From Asterias amurensis (Eukaryota; Echinodermata; Asteroidea; Forcipulatida; Asteriidae): a stretch of 64,000 nucleotides of DNA. Both the position numbers and the translations under genes were made by a program. Location: assembly GCF_032118995.1 (NCBI RefSeq), contig NC_092648.1, positions 15,001 through 79,000 of the forward strand, in the 5' to 3' direction. Under the pieces are notes generated by a model that was not told where the DNA came from, ran no database searches, and saw nothing but the letters and a program-made list of their open reading frames with translations. Positions 13,259 through 24,405 of the stretch are shown in pieces. Every line of letters starts with the position of its first letter. The stretch's first letter is position 1.

Positions 13259-14605
13259 GAAAAAAACAATGACATCGCACCGTGGCTTTGAAGACAACAC
13301 AAAAAAGAACAACACTAATGCATGCAAGGCAGTATGACAGTCTGATGGTCAACAAACTCCTACAATATCAAGCAAATCTGAAAATGAACAAGCACATAAA
13401 GATTTCTTACATGTACACATTTACAACTTCAATAATGAATCATACTGTCTTGCATAGCATTTTTGGGACGGGAAAGGTGCACAAATACATAACTCTCATC
13501 CATTCAGTCGTTCATTCATTCATTCTATCTACTGTACACAACTAAATGATATGGTTTCATGGATAATGTATAGGAGCAAATAGAGTCCATTTCATACTGT
13601 AACAACTACACTTAATACATTATGAAGTATCAAACACTTTTCAGTTACAAAATGGAATTCATTTACAATTTGTACAACAATCATTCATAACTCCTAACAA
13701 AATACATACGTGCAGGGATACATCTATATAGACCACACACACAAATGTTTGTCATTGGATTAAGGAAAAATGCTTCAAGTGTCATCATTTGTAGGTACCA
13801 GAAAAAATCATTCACAGCACGTCTGTGGAAATGGGTTTTTTTCAAGGAAAAGTGACGGAGGACAGGATTGAAATCTACATGGCATTATCTGCATTTCAGT
13901 CTTGGGTATAAAAGTTTCTGTGTCTTTTGCATATTCATGGAGAGCATTTTTTCCAAGGACAAGCATCTATGAGTGATAATAGTACAACAAATATTGAATA
14001 CATTTCCTTTTTGCATTATCAGAACTTGATCAATCTGCACCATGCATTTTCATATGCATCCAATGTTTGCATTTAACACAACTAACCATAGTCCTTTGAT
14101 GATACTTGCTCCTTCAGTGATGTCAAACATTTCACATAGACAAATCCTAAGAAACATGAAAAAAAGACACATTCAATTTAAATGTTTTATAAGACTATTT
14201 ATGAACAATGACACACAGCATAACAAAACGATTCTGAACTTGTAGGTGACATTAACATAAAGAGACCAAGTTAAGGAAAGGACATACAAACAAAATGAAT
14301 CACAGTTGTGGGTACTCTTTGTTCTTTGATGCATGGTGCACAATTTCAGTAATCATGAAAACTGATTACTTTGTTTTCAATACTTCATATTCATGGACTC
14401 ACAGTCTGGTGTCTCTATTCAGACGTTTTTCCTTTCATCTCAAACTAGGGTTTCTTTTTAGCTCTTTTTGCTTTCGATTTTGTTACGTGCGCACATCATT
14501 TCGTTTTTCTCGTTCAGTCATTCAATTTTGCTTCGCTTTAGGCATTCTATTTCATTTATCATGTTTATAGGTAATCAAGACTTCACTTTGACCATTCTGA
14601 AGTTG
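13259..14605. other. No gene seen
   Basis: Several short + strand frames (13282-13545, 14042-14245, 14295-14570) show no domain or conserved pattern and look like chance. Confidence 0.5.
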
Positions 14606-15330
14606 AATTTCTGTAGGCTCTTTGTCTGGAATATGAATTCCCTAAATGAATCAGAGAGGCAATGAAGATGTCCATAGTGTTCACCTTCAAACTTGGGGGT
14701 GTGTATAGCAAAAGGTGGAGGGGAGGGTTACGGTTAGGCTCTTTGTCTGGAAAATGGATTCCATAAATGAATCAGAGAGGCAATGAAGCAGCACAAAGTG
14801 ATCACTGCATACATGGTGGTATGGAAAGCAAAGTGGCGTGGGGGGGGGTAAGCTCTTTGTCTGGAATATGGATTCCCTAAATGAATCAGAGAGGCAATGA
14901 AGTAGCACACAGTGATCTTCTGCATACATGGTGGTATGGATAGCAAAGGGTGTGTGTGTGTGGGGGGGGGGGGGGGGTTAGGGTTAGGCTCTTTCTCTGG
15001 AATATGGATTCCCTAAATGAATCAGAGAGGCCATAAAGCAGCACACAATGATCCCCTTCATACTTGGTGGTGTGGATAGCCAAGGGTGGAGGGGGGGGGG
15101 GTTAGGGGGTTAGGGGTAAGCTCTTTGTCTGGAATATGGATCCCATAAATGAATCAGAGAGGCACTGAAGCAGCACACAGTGATCTCCTTCATACTTGAT
15201 GGTGTGGATAGCAAAGGGTGGAGGGGGTGGGGGAGGTGTAGGGTAAGGCTCTTTGTCTGGGTTCATTCCATAAATGAGTCAACGAGGCAATAAAGAAGTC
15301 CACAGTTTGTCCAATATTGGTAAACCAGGG
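14606..15330 (+). repeat. G-rich tandem repeat, period 114-137 bp, about six copies
   Basis: Each unit has AGGCTCTTTGTCTGGAATAT, GATTCCCTAAATGAATCAGA, GAGGCAATGAAGCAGCACAC and then a long G-rich stretch. AGCTCTTT/GGCTCTTT anchors occur at about 14617, 14736, 14850, 14987, 15118 and 15247. Several G stretches include GGTTAGGGTTAGG, the TTAGGG telomere motif. Confidence 0.93.
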
Positions 15331-15540
15331 TGGTTCAACCATAAGGATTGTAGCTAGACTCTTTCATAATTTGTTTATTGAATTGTTGTTGATGTTAGCA
15401 GGGATTCTGGCATGTATGTGTGTGTGTACTCCAGCTTATCACAACTAGGCATTCTACACTATACACAGCTAGTGAAGAAATTAAATGCTGGTGTTCATAA
15501 GCGCAGAATAATTTTGCGGTAAGCAGAGCCAAGATTTTGA
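15331..15540. other. Short spacer, nothing recognised
   Basis: No feature apart from a small TGTGTG tract near 15416. Confidence 0.4.
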
Positions 15541-15549
15541 GCCATAGAG

Positions 15550-16248
15550 TAGCCTTGCTCACGGCAGTCGAATTATTCACTCCGAAAAAAGACCTCCGCT
15601 GTATAAAAACCCACCCGTATTCACTGTGCGAAAACCCACCCGTATTCACTGCGTAACATCGCACGGCACGATGCCCCCGTACACTATCCGCATGCGGAGG
15701 CCGTCAGGCCGACAGCCTTGTAGGATCTGTGTTGAAGCCACTGACCTCATTACTATAATAAGCGAAGAGTTCCCACGGTCAGCTCATTACCATAATGCCC
15801 GCGAAAGATGAGACATGTCTACATCATCACACACCACCACCACGGACGCTCAGCGAGCATGATAGGCGTGTGTGATTGGACGTCAAAATGAATAATTCAT
15901 TTGCCTCACATCCTGTGTTGTCTGATAGGTCTGACGAACGATATACACATTCATGAGCTGCATACTAGCATATCCTAGAGCCCCCCCAATTTCGTCCACT
16001 ATTGGAATTTTTTCAATACAACACATTAAAACGGGAAGATACAGACCCGACAAGGCTGTCGGCCTGACGGCCTCCGCATGCGGTTAGTGGTGTGATGACT
16101 TGTGTAAACAGTATTCGTGCGATGTGACAGTGTGTATACGGGTGGGTCATTCGGTGTGATCGCACACACCATGCACAGGGTATACGGCGGGTGGGTTTAC
16201 AGCTGCGTCTTTTCGGAGCGAATAATGCGACTGCCTTGAGCAAGGCTA
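15550..16248. mobile_element. MULE-like TIR element, 699 bp, with 9-bp target duplication
   Basis: Begins TAGCCTTGCTCACGGCAGTC and ends (inverted) TAGCCTTGCTCAAGGCAGTC, with imperfect TIRs of roughly 200 bp that also share CGCATGCGGAGGCCGTCAGG. Perfect target duplication GCCATAGAG at 15541-15549 and 16249-16257. Long TIRs plus a 9-bp duplication point to the Mutator superfamily. Non-coding; GC and CpG content higher than surroundings. Confidence 0.9.
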
Positions 16249-16257
16249 GCCATAGAG

Positions 16258-16624
16258 TGATGTTTTCCGGTCTTAAGTTCCTCCACTTCTTTGATCAGCC
16301 TCTTCACAATCAGCTTTAAATTGTTCCTTTCTACATCCTCATATTTTCGTTTGTGCCAATTATTTATAAGAGATTTAAAATGAAGACAATTATTTGTTTC
16401 CTTTTTCTTTTGGTTTCTACAAACAAACAGCTACAGAACAACTTACTGTCATCTGGCCAATGAAAATGAAAGCCAAACATGAAACCAGCTCCCTCAAGAG
16501 TTCGGCATGCACGATCCAACCCCTTTTTTGAATTTGTCATCCATAGGTGTTTATGCGCATGTGCACGTCTCATTTGCATATTTCATAGGAAGGGCCTATT
16601 TGTCATCAAAGTTTGAAAACCCAA
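16258..16624. other. No gene seen
   Basis: No coding or repeat signal that I can support. Confidence 0.4.
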
Positions 16625-16813
16625 TAAAGATAAAAAAAACCCTTGTTGCAAAACTTTTTTCGAAAACTACCTTTAAACCTATGTTACTTCACAAGGAGAT
16701 GTTTCTCACAATTTGCTTATACTATCAACAGCTCTCTACTGCTCGTGACCAAAACTATAAAGTTTTTGGGCTAACAATTATTTGGTGTAATTACTACTAG
16801 TGTTCAGTGCCTC
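16625..16813. mobile_element. Truncated TTAA-type MITE
   Basis: Only the right half of the family is recognisable: GGAGATGTTTCTCACAATTT, TACTATCAACAGCTCTCTAC and the end ACTAGTGTTCAGTGCCT. Confidence 0.65.
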
Positions 16814-17049
16814 TATAAAGACCATTTTAAAATACATGTATGTACTTACCACAGAACAACAGCAAGATGATTTACAAATCATTGTCAGAAACATTTGTAT
16901 CAGAGTTTCTGTCAAAGCATGGTCTACAAGAGAAAAAAATATACACATAATCAGTTAAAACAAGTGTTCATGATCAAACACACTTGAATCACATCAGGGC
17001 CTAAATTAAAATAAATAAATAAATAGTAATAGCAAAACCATTCTCTATA

Positions 17050-17553
17050 TATGATAAGTGTGCTGATTTTCATACATGACACAACAAACATGACCTACAT
17101 CTTTACGTCCAATCTGAAGGACGGAGCAATAATGGTTAGGACACTTAACCATCGCTTTGACTTTCTGATTGAACGTAAAGCTGTAGGTCCCGTGTGTTGT
17201 AAACAGCATGTAAAAATAGTGCAGTTCACATCGAAAAGCGAACAGGTTACTGTGCCCCAGTATTCCTGGTTTAATTGGCTGCATAATGCGCCATAGCACC
17301 TTGTAAAACAATTTCCAAAAATAGGTCCCATAAATGTAAGCTCCACTGTACCTGGCAGGTAAAATAATGCGCACTTTGATATGCCCCTTAGGGGTGTGAT
17401 AAAGCGCACTGTAAATGTACATGTAAAACAAAGTATTATTAAAAATGCTTAATGACACAAAATGTCACCACTCAGAGTCGAACCCATACTCTGCTGATCA
17501 GAAACACCAGAGCTTGAATTTGGTGTTCTCATCAGCTCGGCCATGACTGCCGC
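17050..17553. mobile_element. Composite of tRNA-Leu-like SINE pieces
   Basis: On the - strand at 17461-17553 is a Leu-tRNA-like head (GTCATGGCCGAGCTGATGAG, anticodon-loop-like TTCAAGC, then ATGGGTTCGACTCTGAG). At 17125-17290 a SINE tail runs on the + strand (GACACTTAACCATCGCTTTG, then AACGTAAAGCTGTAGGTCCC). A second tail piece runs on the - strand at 17050-17125. At least two copies are therefore joined in opposite directions. Limits uncertain. Confidence 0.6.
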
Positions 17554-18346
17554 ATCAAATGGCTCCACCAAAATATTGCATTAACAGCCCACCAAGGTGG
17601 GCTACCTTAGAAAGATATAAATATTAATTAAACTGTATAAAATGTAAGGTGTCTTTCTTCTTCATCCTTTTTTCCCCCTCAAAAATGTATGTTTATGAGT
17701 GTATGTCAAATGCTGAACTTGCATTTCTAGCCACAGATATGAATTGTGAAGGGATTAATGAATATGAAAGAATGTATAAAATATAAATCACTTAAGTAAT
17801 CAAAGTGCCATTTTTCAGAAAGTCAATGTTGACCCTGATAAGATGTTTCTTGAAGAATTGATCTGTGTTTTGAGGCCCAACGTAAGGAACTCCCAGTTGC
17901 AAGAAGTGCAGGGCAAAATGTTTGTCACTCTAAGGGTTGAGATTTAAAGAAACGGTAGCTAGCAAAAAGAACCTATTTTGGTAGTCATGGTAGAGCACAT
18001 GGTACTTACATGGCACATGGTGCAAATGGAAGTATAGGCCAAATACTACTCCATCAGGTTATTATTCACCTTTAACTACTAAAATGGCCAGCCCAGCACT
18101 ACCACAGTCACCTCTGTCCTAACTCTATGCATCCACTGACCATGCTGCTTAGAGTAGCAGAACTTCATGCATTGTCAGTGCTTACTTACAGGTCTTACAA
18201 AATGCTTTCAAAGGAATTTCATGGCAACAAAGGCTCCATTAAAAAAAGGAAGTGAGTATGCAAGAGCATAACAAAGAAAGTGTTTAATGTTGATAATGAC
18301 CAGCTGGAACTCTGTTTATAACCAATTATTTTTGGTTACTATACAC
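17554..18346. other. No gene seen
   Basis: Nothing recognisable. Confidence 0.4.
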
Positions 18347-18456
18347 TAGTCTTGGTGCAAAACAGTTCTTGTTGCGGCCAATGCAGGCGCTGTTGGTGAG
18401 TTGGCCGCGCTGTGTGTTGTGTTAAAGAAAAACGAGGAATGTCTTGCAACAAGAAT
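18347..18456. mobile_element. Miniature relative of the 58712-60166 TIR element
   Basis: Starts TAGTCTTGGTGCAAAAC and ends near AAAACGAGGAATGTCTTGCA. Both ends match the TIRs of the 1,455-bp element at 58712, with internal GTTGGCCGCG shared. Diverged; I find no clear target duplication. Confidence 0.65.
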
Positions 18457-19199
18457 GCATCCAAAAAGTGTCCGAGTCATAGAAATTAAACAACTGCACG
18501 GAGCTCAAGGTCGTCAGAAAACGGATACATTTTTACAGAGTTTCTTAATTAATTATGCCTTTGAACCAAAAAGGCATTTATGAATGGGAATAAAAGAGCA
18601 TTCACTCGTTCTTAAATTTGTGTTTAAAACTATGCAGGGTCGTGGCCATGATTAAAGCCCTCGCCTTCCGCTCGAGCCTTTACCGAATGGCCAAGACCCT
18701 TCCGGTTTCACACTGCTGTTCATGACTACCATTTCGTTCCATTCATTAGACCTTGTCTATTGGATTAAAAAAAATTAAACTTACCTTTATAGCTACTGGC
18801 CAGAATGAGTAATGCTGGGAGTGCATTAAGTTACTTCATTGTATGGTGAAGATCTTATTGAATCTAAAACAGATCAATGGTCAAAGAATAGAAATTAAGG
18901 ATAAATTATAAATTATTATGTCAATTGCATCAAATAATGTCACTACCCTCCAGCAGGACCTCACCAACCTCCAGAAATTGTTATTATTAATATGATTATT
19001 ATTATTATTTTGGACAATCTGTCGTTTTGTGCGCACAGTCTTGTTAACTCCCGAGAGAAAGGTTTACGATATCGCAACTCATCATTCACACTAATCTCTC
19101 TCATAGTACAAACATTGGTTTAACATCTATGATTATGAATTGCACAAATCAAGAAATTGTGATTCAGTAACTAGACGACAATATTTGTTCTCTAGTCAT
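18457..19199. other. No gene seen
   Basis: A (TTA)n stretch near 18985-19008; otherwise nothing. Confidence 0.4.
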
Positions 19200-19202
19200 T
19201 GT

Positions 19203-19290
19203 GAAAACAGCGGTTAGCTGGGGGATTCGAACCCACAATATTGTGATGTAAGTCCTGCAGTCTAACCACCTGACCACGGTGACACTACAT
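19203..19290 (-). mobile_element. tRNA-like sequence, probable SINE head
   Basis: The - strand reads GTGTCACCGTGGTCAGGTGG (A-box), ACTGCAGGACTTACATC and ATTGTGGGTTCGAATCCCCC (B-box). The arms resemble a tRNA, but the acceptor ends do not pair well and no clean anticodon stem is visible, so a SINE head is more likely than a working tRNA. Confidence 0.55.
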
Positions 19291-19356
19291 TCATATGTAC
19301 TTTAACTATACTAACTAGTCTGTATTTATAGTTATAGCCCTATTTAGTATTATTAA

Positions 19357-19555
19357 AAGGAAAGTACACGTTTGGTTATTATTACTCAAAATAAAAATTG
19401 ACTTAAAAACTGGCTTGACGATCATTGGACTTGGATGGCTGATGGAAGTATAAAAAAATGTAGGAAACGACTCCCTCTATGGTTTATATGGGATACACCT
19501 AGTAGTAAGAAGACTGGTCTTTAAAAAAATAACAATTACCAAGCGTGAACAATGC
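19357..19555. mobile_element. Internally deleted TTAA-type MITE
   Basis: Shows GAAACGACTCCCTCTATGG, GATACACCTAGTAGTAAGAA and ACAATTACCAAGCGTGAACA in the family's order, with much of the centre missing. Confidence 0.5.
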
Positions 19556-20717
19556 TTTTCAGTACACTACGTACATACACACGAGCTTACTATTAGATGC
19601 GTAGACCAGCTAACCGAAGAAAACGATTTAAAAATAGCTTCTCTCGAGCGGACGGCGGAATGAACCAGATAAATGTACTCTAACAGCCCTTAGCTTGACT
19701 TGTGTGTTTTAGTTGCTTCATATAATACTTTACACAGATATAACAGTCAAAATTTTCCACTTACTCATTTTATACTTCCCGCGATGATGTTCACCATCTT
19801 GAATTGATCGCGGAATGCAACACTAAACATAACTAGTCTACAGAGGGCGCTAGGGTTGTTCTTAGATGAAATTAATTTTCTTTTGCCCTGTTATGACAAA
19901 ATATACTACTAGACTAAGGTTACCAGCATAATACCATGTCATGTACAGCTTGCGAGTGGTATCCAGCTCGTTTCTGCTTAACATACAATTCTTTGAAATA
20001 ATGGGCCCTGGATGCCATGCCACCTAGGCCCCCCGGGGGGGGGGGGGATGGGGGATGATGGGAGGGGCAAACCCGGGATTGTTCAGGTGCTGGGGAGAAT
20101 GGTGGAAATTGCACTCTCTGTCCTATTAAACTAATTTTGATCATTTAAAATATTGCCTTGACGGGAACAGCCCTTGACTAACAATATTATAGTGGTTATA
20201 ATGTTTATAAGTTGGCAATATCTTAAAAGAAGTATTCAAAGTGTACAGAGGTAACACAGCTTCTCAGACTGAGTACACATTGCTTAAGGGTTTTGGCAAT
20301 ATCTCAACTTCTCAGATTGTGTATTACTATGGGGACTCTCTTCTCTCAGGAATTTTACAATAATATCTCAAAAGAAGTATAAGAAGCGTTACCGCGATAT
20401 CCCCAACTGTGTCTTGATCTAGGGATAATTATTCTTATAGTTTTGGCAATAAAGTAGTGCAGCCAAGCTTGAGTGCAGTGGCTTTGGGTTAAAGTAAAAT
20501 GTGTTTTAAGACATTTTTCACTAGTGGCAAAAAAAAAGCAATTTCTTTTACAGGGGTATTTTATTATTTTAAAATGTTAATTACCACAAAGTTGTTTCTT
20601 GTTTCACATGACCAAGGTATTTATTTCACACTAAGCCATAAACATAAATGTGGCAAAATAAAATGAACATTTTGAAATTACTATACACATAACGGGCAAA
20701 AAACACTTAAAAGTTAA
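19556..20717. other. No gene seen
   Basis: Contains a CCCC/GGGGGGGGG junction at 20031-20047 and nothing else recognisable. Confidence 0.4.
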
Positions 20718-21092
20718 AGACAGTGGACATTATTGATAACTGTTAAAGACTAGTTTTCACAGTTGATGTATCTCAACATATGCATAAAATAACTAACCTG
20801 TGAAAATTTGAGCTCGATCGGTGTCAAAGTAAAGAGATAATAATGAAAGAAAAACCACCGTCACACAAAGTTGTGTGCTTTCGATGCTTGATTTCGAGAC
20901 CTCAAATTCTAAATCTGAGGTCTTGAAATCAAATTCGTGGAAAATTACTTCTTTCTCCAAAACTATGGCACTTCAGAAGGAGCCATTTCTCACAATGTTT
21001 TATACCATCAACTTCTCCCAATATTACTCATTACCAACTAAGATTTTATGCTAATTATTATTCTGAGTAATTACCAGGAGTGTCCACTGCCT
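20718..21092 (-). mobile_element. TTAA-type MITE
   Basis: Left flank TTAA (20714-20717), ends AGACAGTGGACATTATTG and GAGTGTCCACTGCCT. Central inverted repeat CGAGACCTCAAATTC/TCTGAGGTCTTGAAA at about 20898-20935. Opposite orientation to the 11904 copy. Confidence 0.85.
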
Positions 21093-22129
21093 CTAGGTGA
21101 TTGATAGTTATGGTAATAGGCATTAATAGGGCTAACTGAAATTAATTAGGTTAGAAGACAATACCAGTATGAAAACAAGGGGTTGCTACATAGATTGGTT
21201 TTGACCTTATCGCAAATACTTGGTACGCATGCATAGCGATCAAGTTTGATTGCGAGCTGGATCAGCATGCACCTTGTTCAACAGCGAGGGCTTCCCAAAA
21301 GAATTTGCGAAAAAGGTCTTTGATGACATTAGTTAACAACAGGGTGGACCACGTGAAGGTTGTCATCTTCCACCCCACAACAGTTAAAGGGATCATAATA
21401 CATCAAAGTGTGTAACCATTACAACGATTGCTTCATTGGAAATGTTACCCCCCTTTGATACCTAGCCTACGGAGTAAAAAACCAGAGATAACAAATACTC
21501 TGGAAAACCCCACTTAAACTTATCTATAATAACTATGACTTAAGAAAAGGTTTCAATTTTTCAATTAAAGTTGTTGACCATGATTATGCGGTTAAAGAAA
21601 ATTGTATAAACTGTTTTCTTGCAGTAAAACCAATTAATTACTTTCCTTTGTCTAAAATAAGATACATTATATAATTTAAATCAATATCCTATATCGGAAG
21701 TCATTATTAATAGTGGCTAGCTCCCTTTGTCTGCAGAGTGAAGAAACACTCTTGTGAGAAAGTACTCTTGAAAACCCTGATATTAGCATCAAATAGCTAC
21801 TACAAAGGCATTATCAAACTTGTCAACAATTTTGTAATTAAAAAAAACCTTGTTAACAAGTACTTTCAACTATAACACTGTTGTGAATGGGATATCACAA
21901 TACCAATCTTAGTTTGGCATTTTGGCCACGAAATTAACACAAGATAATAAAACCAATGTCATGTCCTTTGTATTAAAAATAAATACCATAATATAATGAG
22001 CAATCTCAACTATTGCAAGGTATAAAGATTATGGATACCGAGTGTAACATTAATGCAACAAAATTAACAATAGATAATATAAATGTTGTGACCTTAGTTA
22101 TAACCATTGCAATTAATTGATATAACAAC
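21093..22129. other. No gene seen
   Basis: AT-rich, no recognisable structure. Confidence 0.4.
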
Positions 22130-22219
22130 TAGTACTCGGTGCCAGGCGAACAGCGCCCTCTATTGAGCAAAAACTCAACATCTTGCACAAATTTATAATA
22201 GCATTGCCTAGCTCATAAC

Positions 22220-22485
22220 AATAAACATTATAATTATCATAATAATGAGGACTCAAACACCCTCAAGGAACACAGTACAATGTCAAAACCATTGTAGTTA
22301 ATTAACATTTTTATGAGGACTCAATAAACCTACAATGCCACGCCCATTATAATTAATAAGTTTACTCGAATACCCTCAATAAACATACAATGTCATGACC
22401 ATTGTAATTAATTAGCATAACAATGAGGACTATAACACCCTCAAGGAACACAGTACAATGTCATGACTATTGTAATTTAAAACCT
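22220..22485 (+). repeat. Degenerate approximately 75-bp tandem repeat
   Basis: Blocks such as CACCCTCAAGGAACACAGTA, CAATGTCATGACCATTGTAA, TTAATTAGCATAACAATGAG recur three to four times with substitutions and small gaps. Confidence 0.75.
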
Positions 22486-22792
22486 TAATAAGAGTTATTG
22501 TGAGTCACAATATTATTTTACATGTCCTTAAATAATAACTAATAAAAAAAAACCCATGGTGGCCACCATGTGGGGGTACCCCCAGAACACTTATAATATT
22601 GTTTGGATGAATAACGGAAAGGCAGTGTGACACTTAATAAAAGGTACCATTCATATTTAATACAACATTCAAATTCAGTAAAAGTATAACTAAATTTTAT
22701 TAGTTTGTAACGTTAAACCACTCATAATAAAATACACTTCATGACAAGCTTGTTGTCTTTATATTTCTAATGAGTTTACCCTATTGTTTCAT

Positions 22793-23032
22793 ATTTGTAA
22801 TGAGCAATTGCATTACAAATATTTGTAATGAGCAATTGCATTACAAATTTACATAACTTTGTTTCAGGCTTGTAATGCAGTACTTCATTACGCACTTGAA
22901 ACTTTGACATACTTGCAATGAGGTATTTCATTGCAAGGATGTTTTGCATGAGTGTAATGAAATACCTCATTACAAACAAGCAATATTAAAAATGTGAATA
23001 CATAAACTTGTAAGGAATTATTTCATTACAAG
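22793..23032. repeat. Cluster of six TGTAATG...CATTACA palindromes
   Basis: Six hairpin-forming palindromes of 25-28 bp at about 22793-22820, 22821-22848, 22869-22893, 22913-22938, 22952-22976 and 23007-23032. Consensus arms are TTGTAATG and CATTACAA with differing 8-10 nt centres. The first two are identical tandem copies. The same cluster, with one copy fewer, lies at about 57553-57775. Confidence 0.92.
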
Positions 23033-23733
23033 TTATTACATATTCTGTCTACAAAATAAGTTGAACAAGGCAGCTTGAAGCAGGAACTTCATCACATCAA
23101 GACATCACTACAACTCATCAACTAAAAGACCTTTAATTCCTACAGCCAGCCCAAGCCATTCCTCATCACACCAGTAGACAAAAGTCTGCAGTTGAAGGCT
23201 ACCATCACCCTTCCAACCATCGGCCATGCATCTCACAAGCTCCAACGAATCGTCAGCCAAGCTCAACTCAAGACCTTCCCAGAAACAAACAAGATTCAAA
23301 CATCACTTCACACAGAAGACCAGCATTCCCTCTGAATGCGATGACACATAGAGGAGACCTGCTGCATTCATATCCATGAGAATCAAGAAACATAAAGCAC
23401 ACAGCAGTCTGGGACACCATGACAAATCACCCTTGATCAAACACTCACACAAACAAAGGGTCTTTCAGAGCCAACACTCACACAAAAGAGTGTACCCACA
23501 AGTCAAATATACATATTTATAGTTTCTTCCTATTTCTATTTACCATGCAAAGCTCCAAGCAGTACTATAAATATTCAAGTCATTGTTCCACAATAAGAAA
23601 ACTTTGTTGTGTAAGTGAGTTCAATCTGCAGATGAATCCGGATGAACACGCTGTAATATCAAGATCCATTGGAAGATTCGTTCAATGTTGTTCATGCTCT
23701 TGGAACGTCTACTCAATGGTGGAAGTACATCCT

Positions 23734-23910
23734 TAGTAACAGTCGAAGCTGGTACCACCAATTTGGATACATCCTTAGATGAGAGCAGTCATCATGAAGA
23801 AACAGTCCTCCTTTACAAAGACTGTGTTGAAGCAACAGTTTTATTGGTGCTGCATAATGTGGCTCAGCATCTTGACGTAACCAGCTCTTAGTTGTTCCAC
23901 TCTGTTCATC
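23734..23910 (-). other. Exon-like piece in copy A, open frame shared with copy B
   Basis: Preceded on the - strand by ATCATATTACAG. The frame reads DEQSGTTKSWLRQDAEPHYA, then APIKLLLQHSLCKGGLFLHD. Copy B (from 58630 downwards) encodes the same residues with one substitution until they diverge. I do not recognise the sequence. It could be an exon of a lost or unusual gene, or merely conserved because the repeats are young. Confidence 0.35.
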
Positions 23911-24044
23911 CTGTAATATGATATAAAACAAAATTGAAACAAAAAGATTTGTAAGTTCAGTTTTTGTGATTAAGCAAAGTTTATTTTCCGCACGTTAATT
24001 AATGGATTTCTCAGATTTATTAGCTAAAAAAGATCTTACCTTCA

Positions 24045-24405
24045 AGAATCCTGTAAGTAGTTGTAGAAATACTTTATGTATATCTCCTCAAGCCATGACG
24101 TATCTATCTTTGTGTTGTGATGTCACATCTTTATGGTCCATGTTGACAGGATGGCAGAAAAGTAGTCATCGCAATAACCTGTATGTCAGTAGTAGTTGAG
24201 CGACAGGTTGTCTTTAGCCAACGCCATCTTGGGAACCTGTGATGGCAGCCTTCTACGCCCTGTCCAGCATCAGCATCTTAAGCTCAGTTGTTTCTGGTTG
24301 TGTGCTGTGTCATTCAGCTGATGTAAGAATGCTACATCAATGGCCATTGGTAGCATTCTTGTATAGACCCCGTCTAGCGGATGACCTCTAGGGGTGCGCC
24401 ATCTG
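24045..24405 (-). other. Exon-like piece in copy A (splice-site pair, no long frame)
   Basis: On the - strand TTTCTTTCAG|ATGGCGCACC near 24405 resembles an acceptor, and ATTCTTGAAG|GTAAGATC near 24040 a donor. Copy B keeps both signals. No long frame runs between them, so a non-coding transcript is possible. Confidence 0.3.

Noticed and set aside
17045-17458. - strand 137-codon frame and overlapping frames on both strands
   Set aside because: They cover SINE tail sequence on both strands and have no recognisable domain.
19203-19290. Possible functional tRNA gene
   Set aside because: A- and B-boxes are good, but the acceptor stem does not pair and the anticodon arm is unclear; SINE head preferred.
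22776-22979. - strand 67-codon frame
   Set aside because: It falls in the palindrome cluster; its residues reflect the palindromes, not a protein.
22793-23032. CRISPR-like array
   Set aside because: Palindromic repeats are present, but spacers are irregular, the genome is eukaryotic and the cluster is part of a dispersed repeat.
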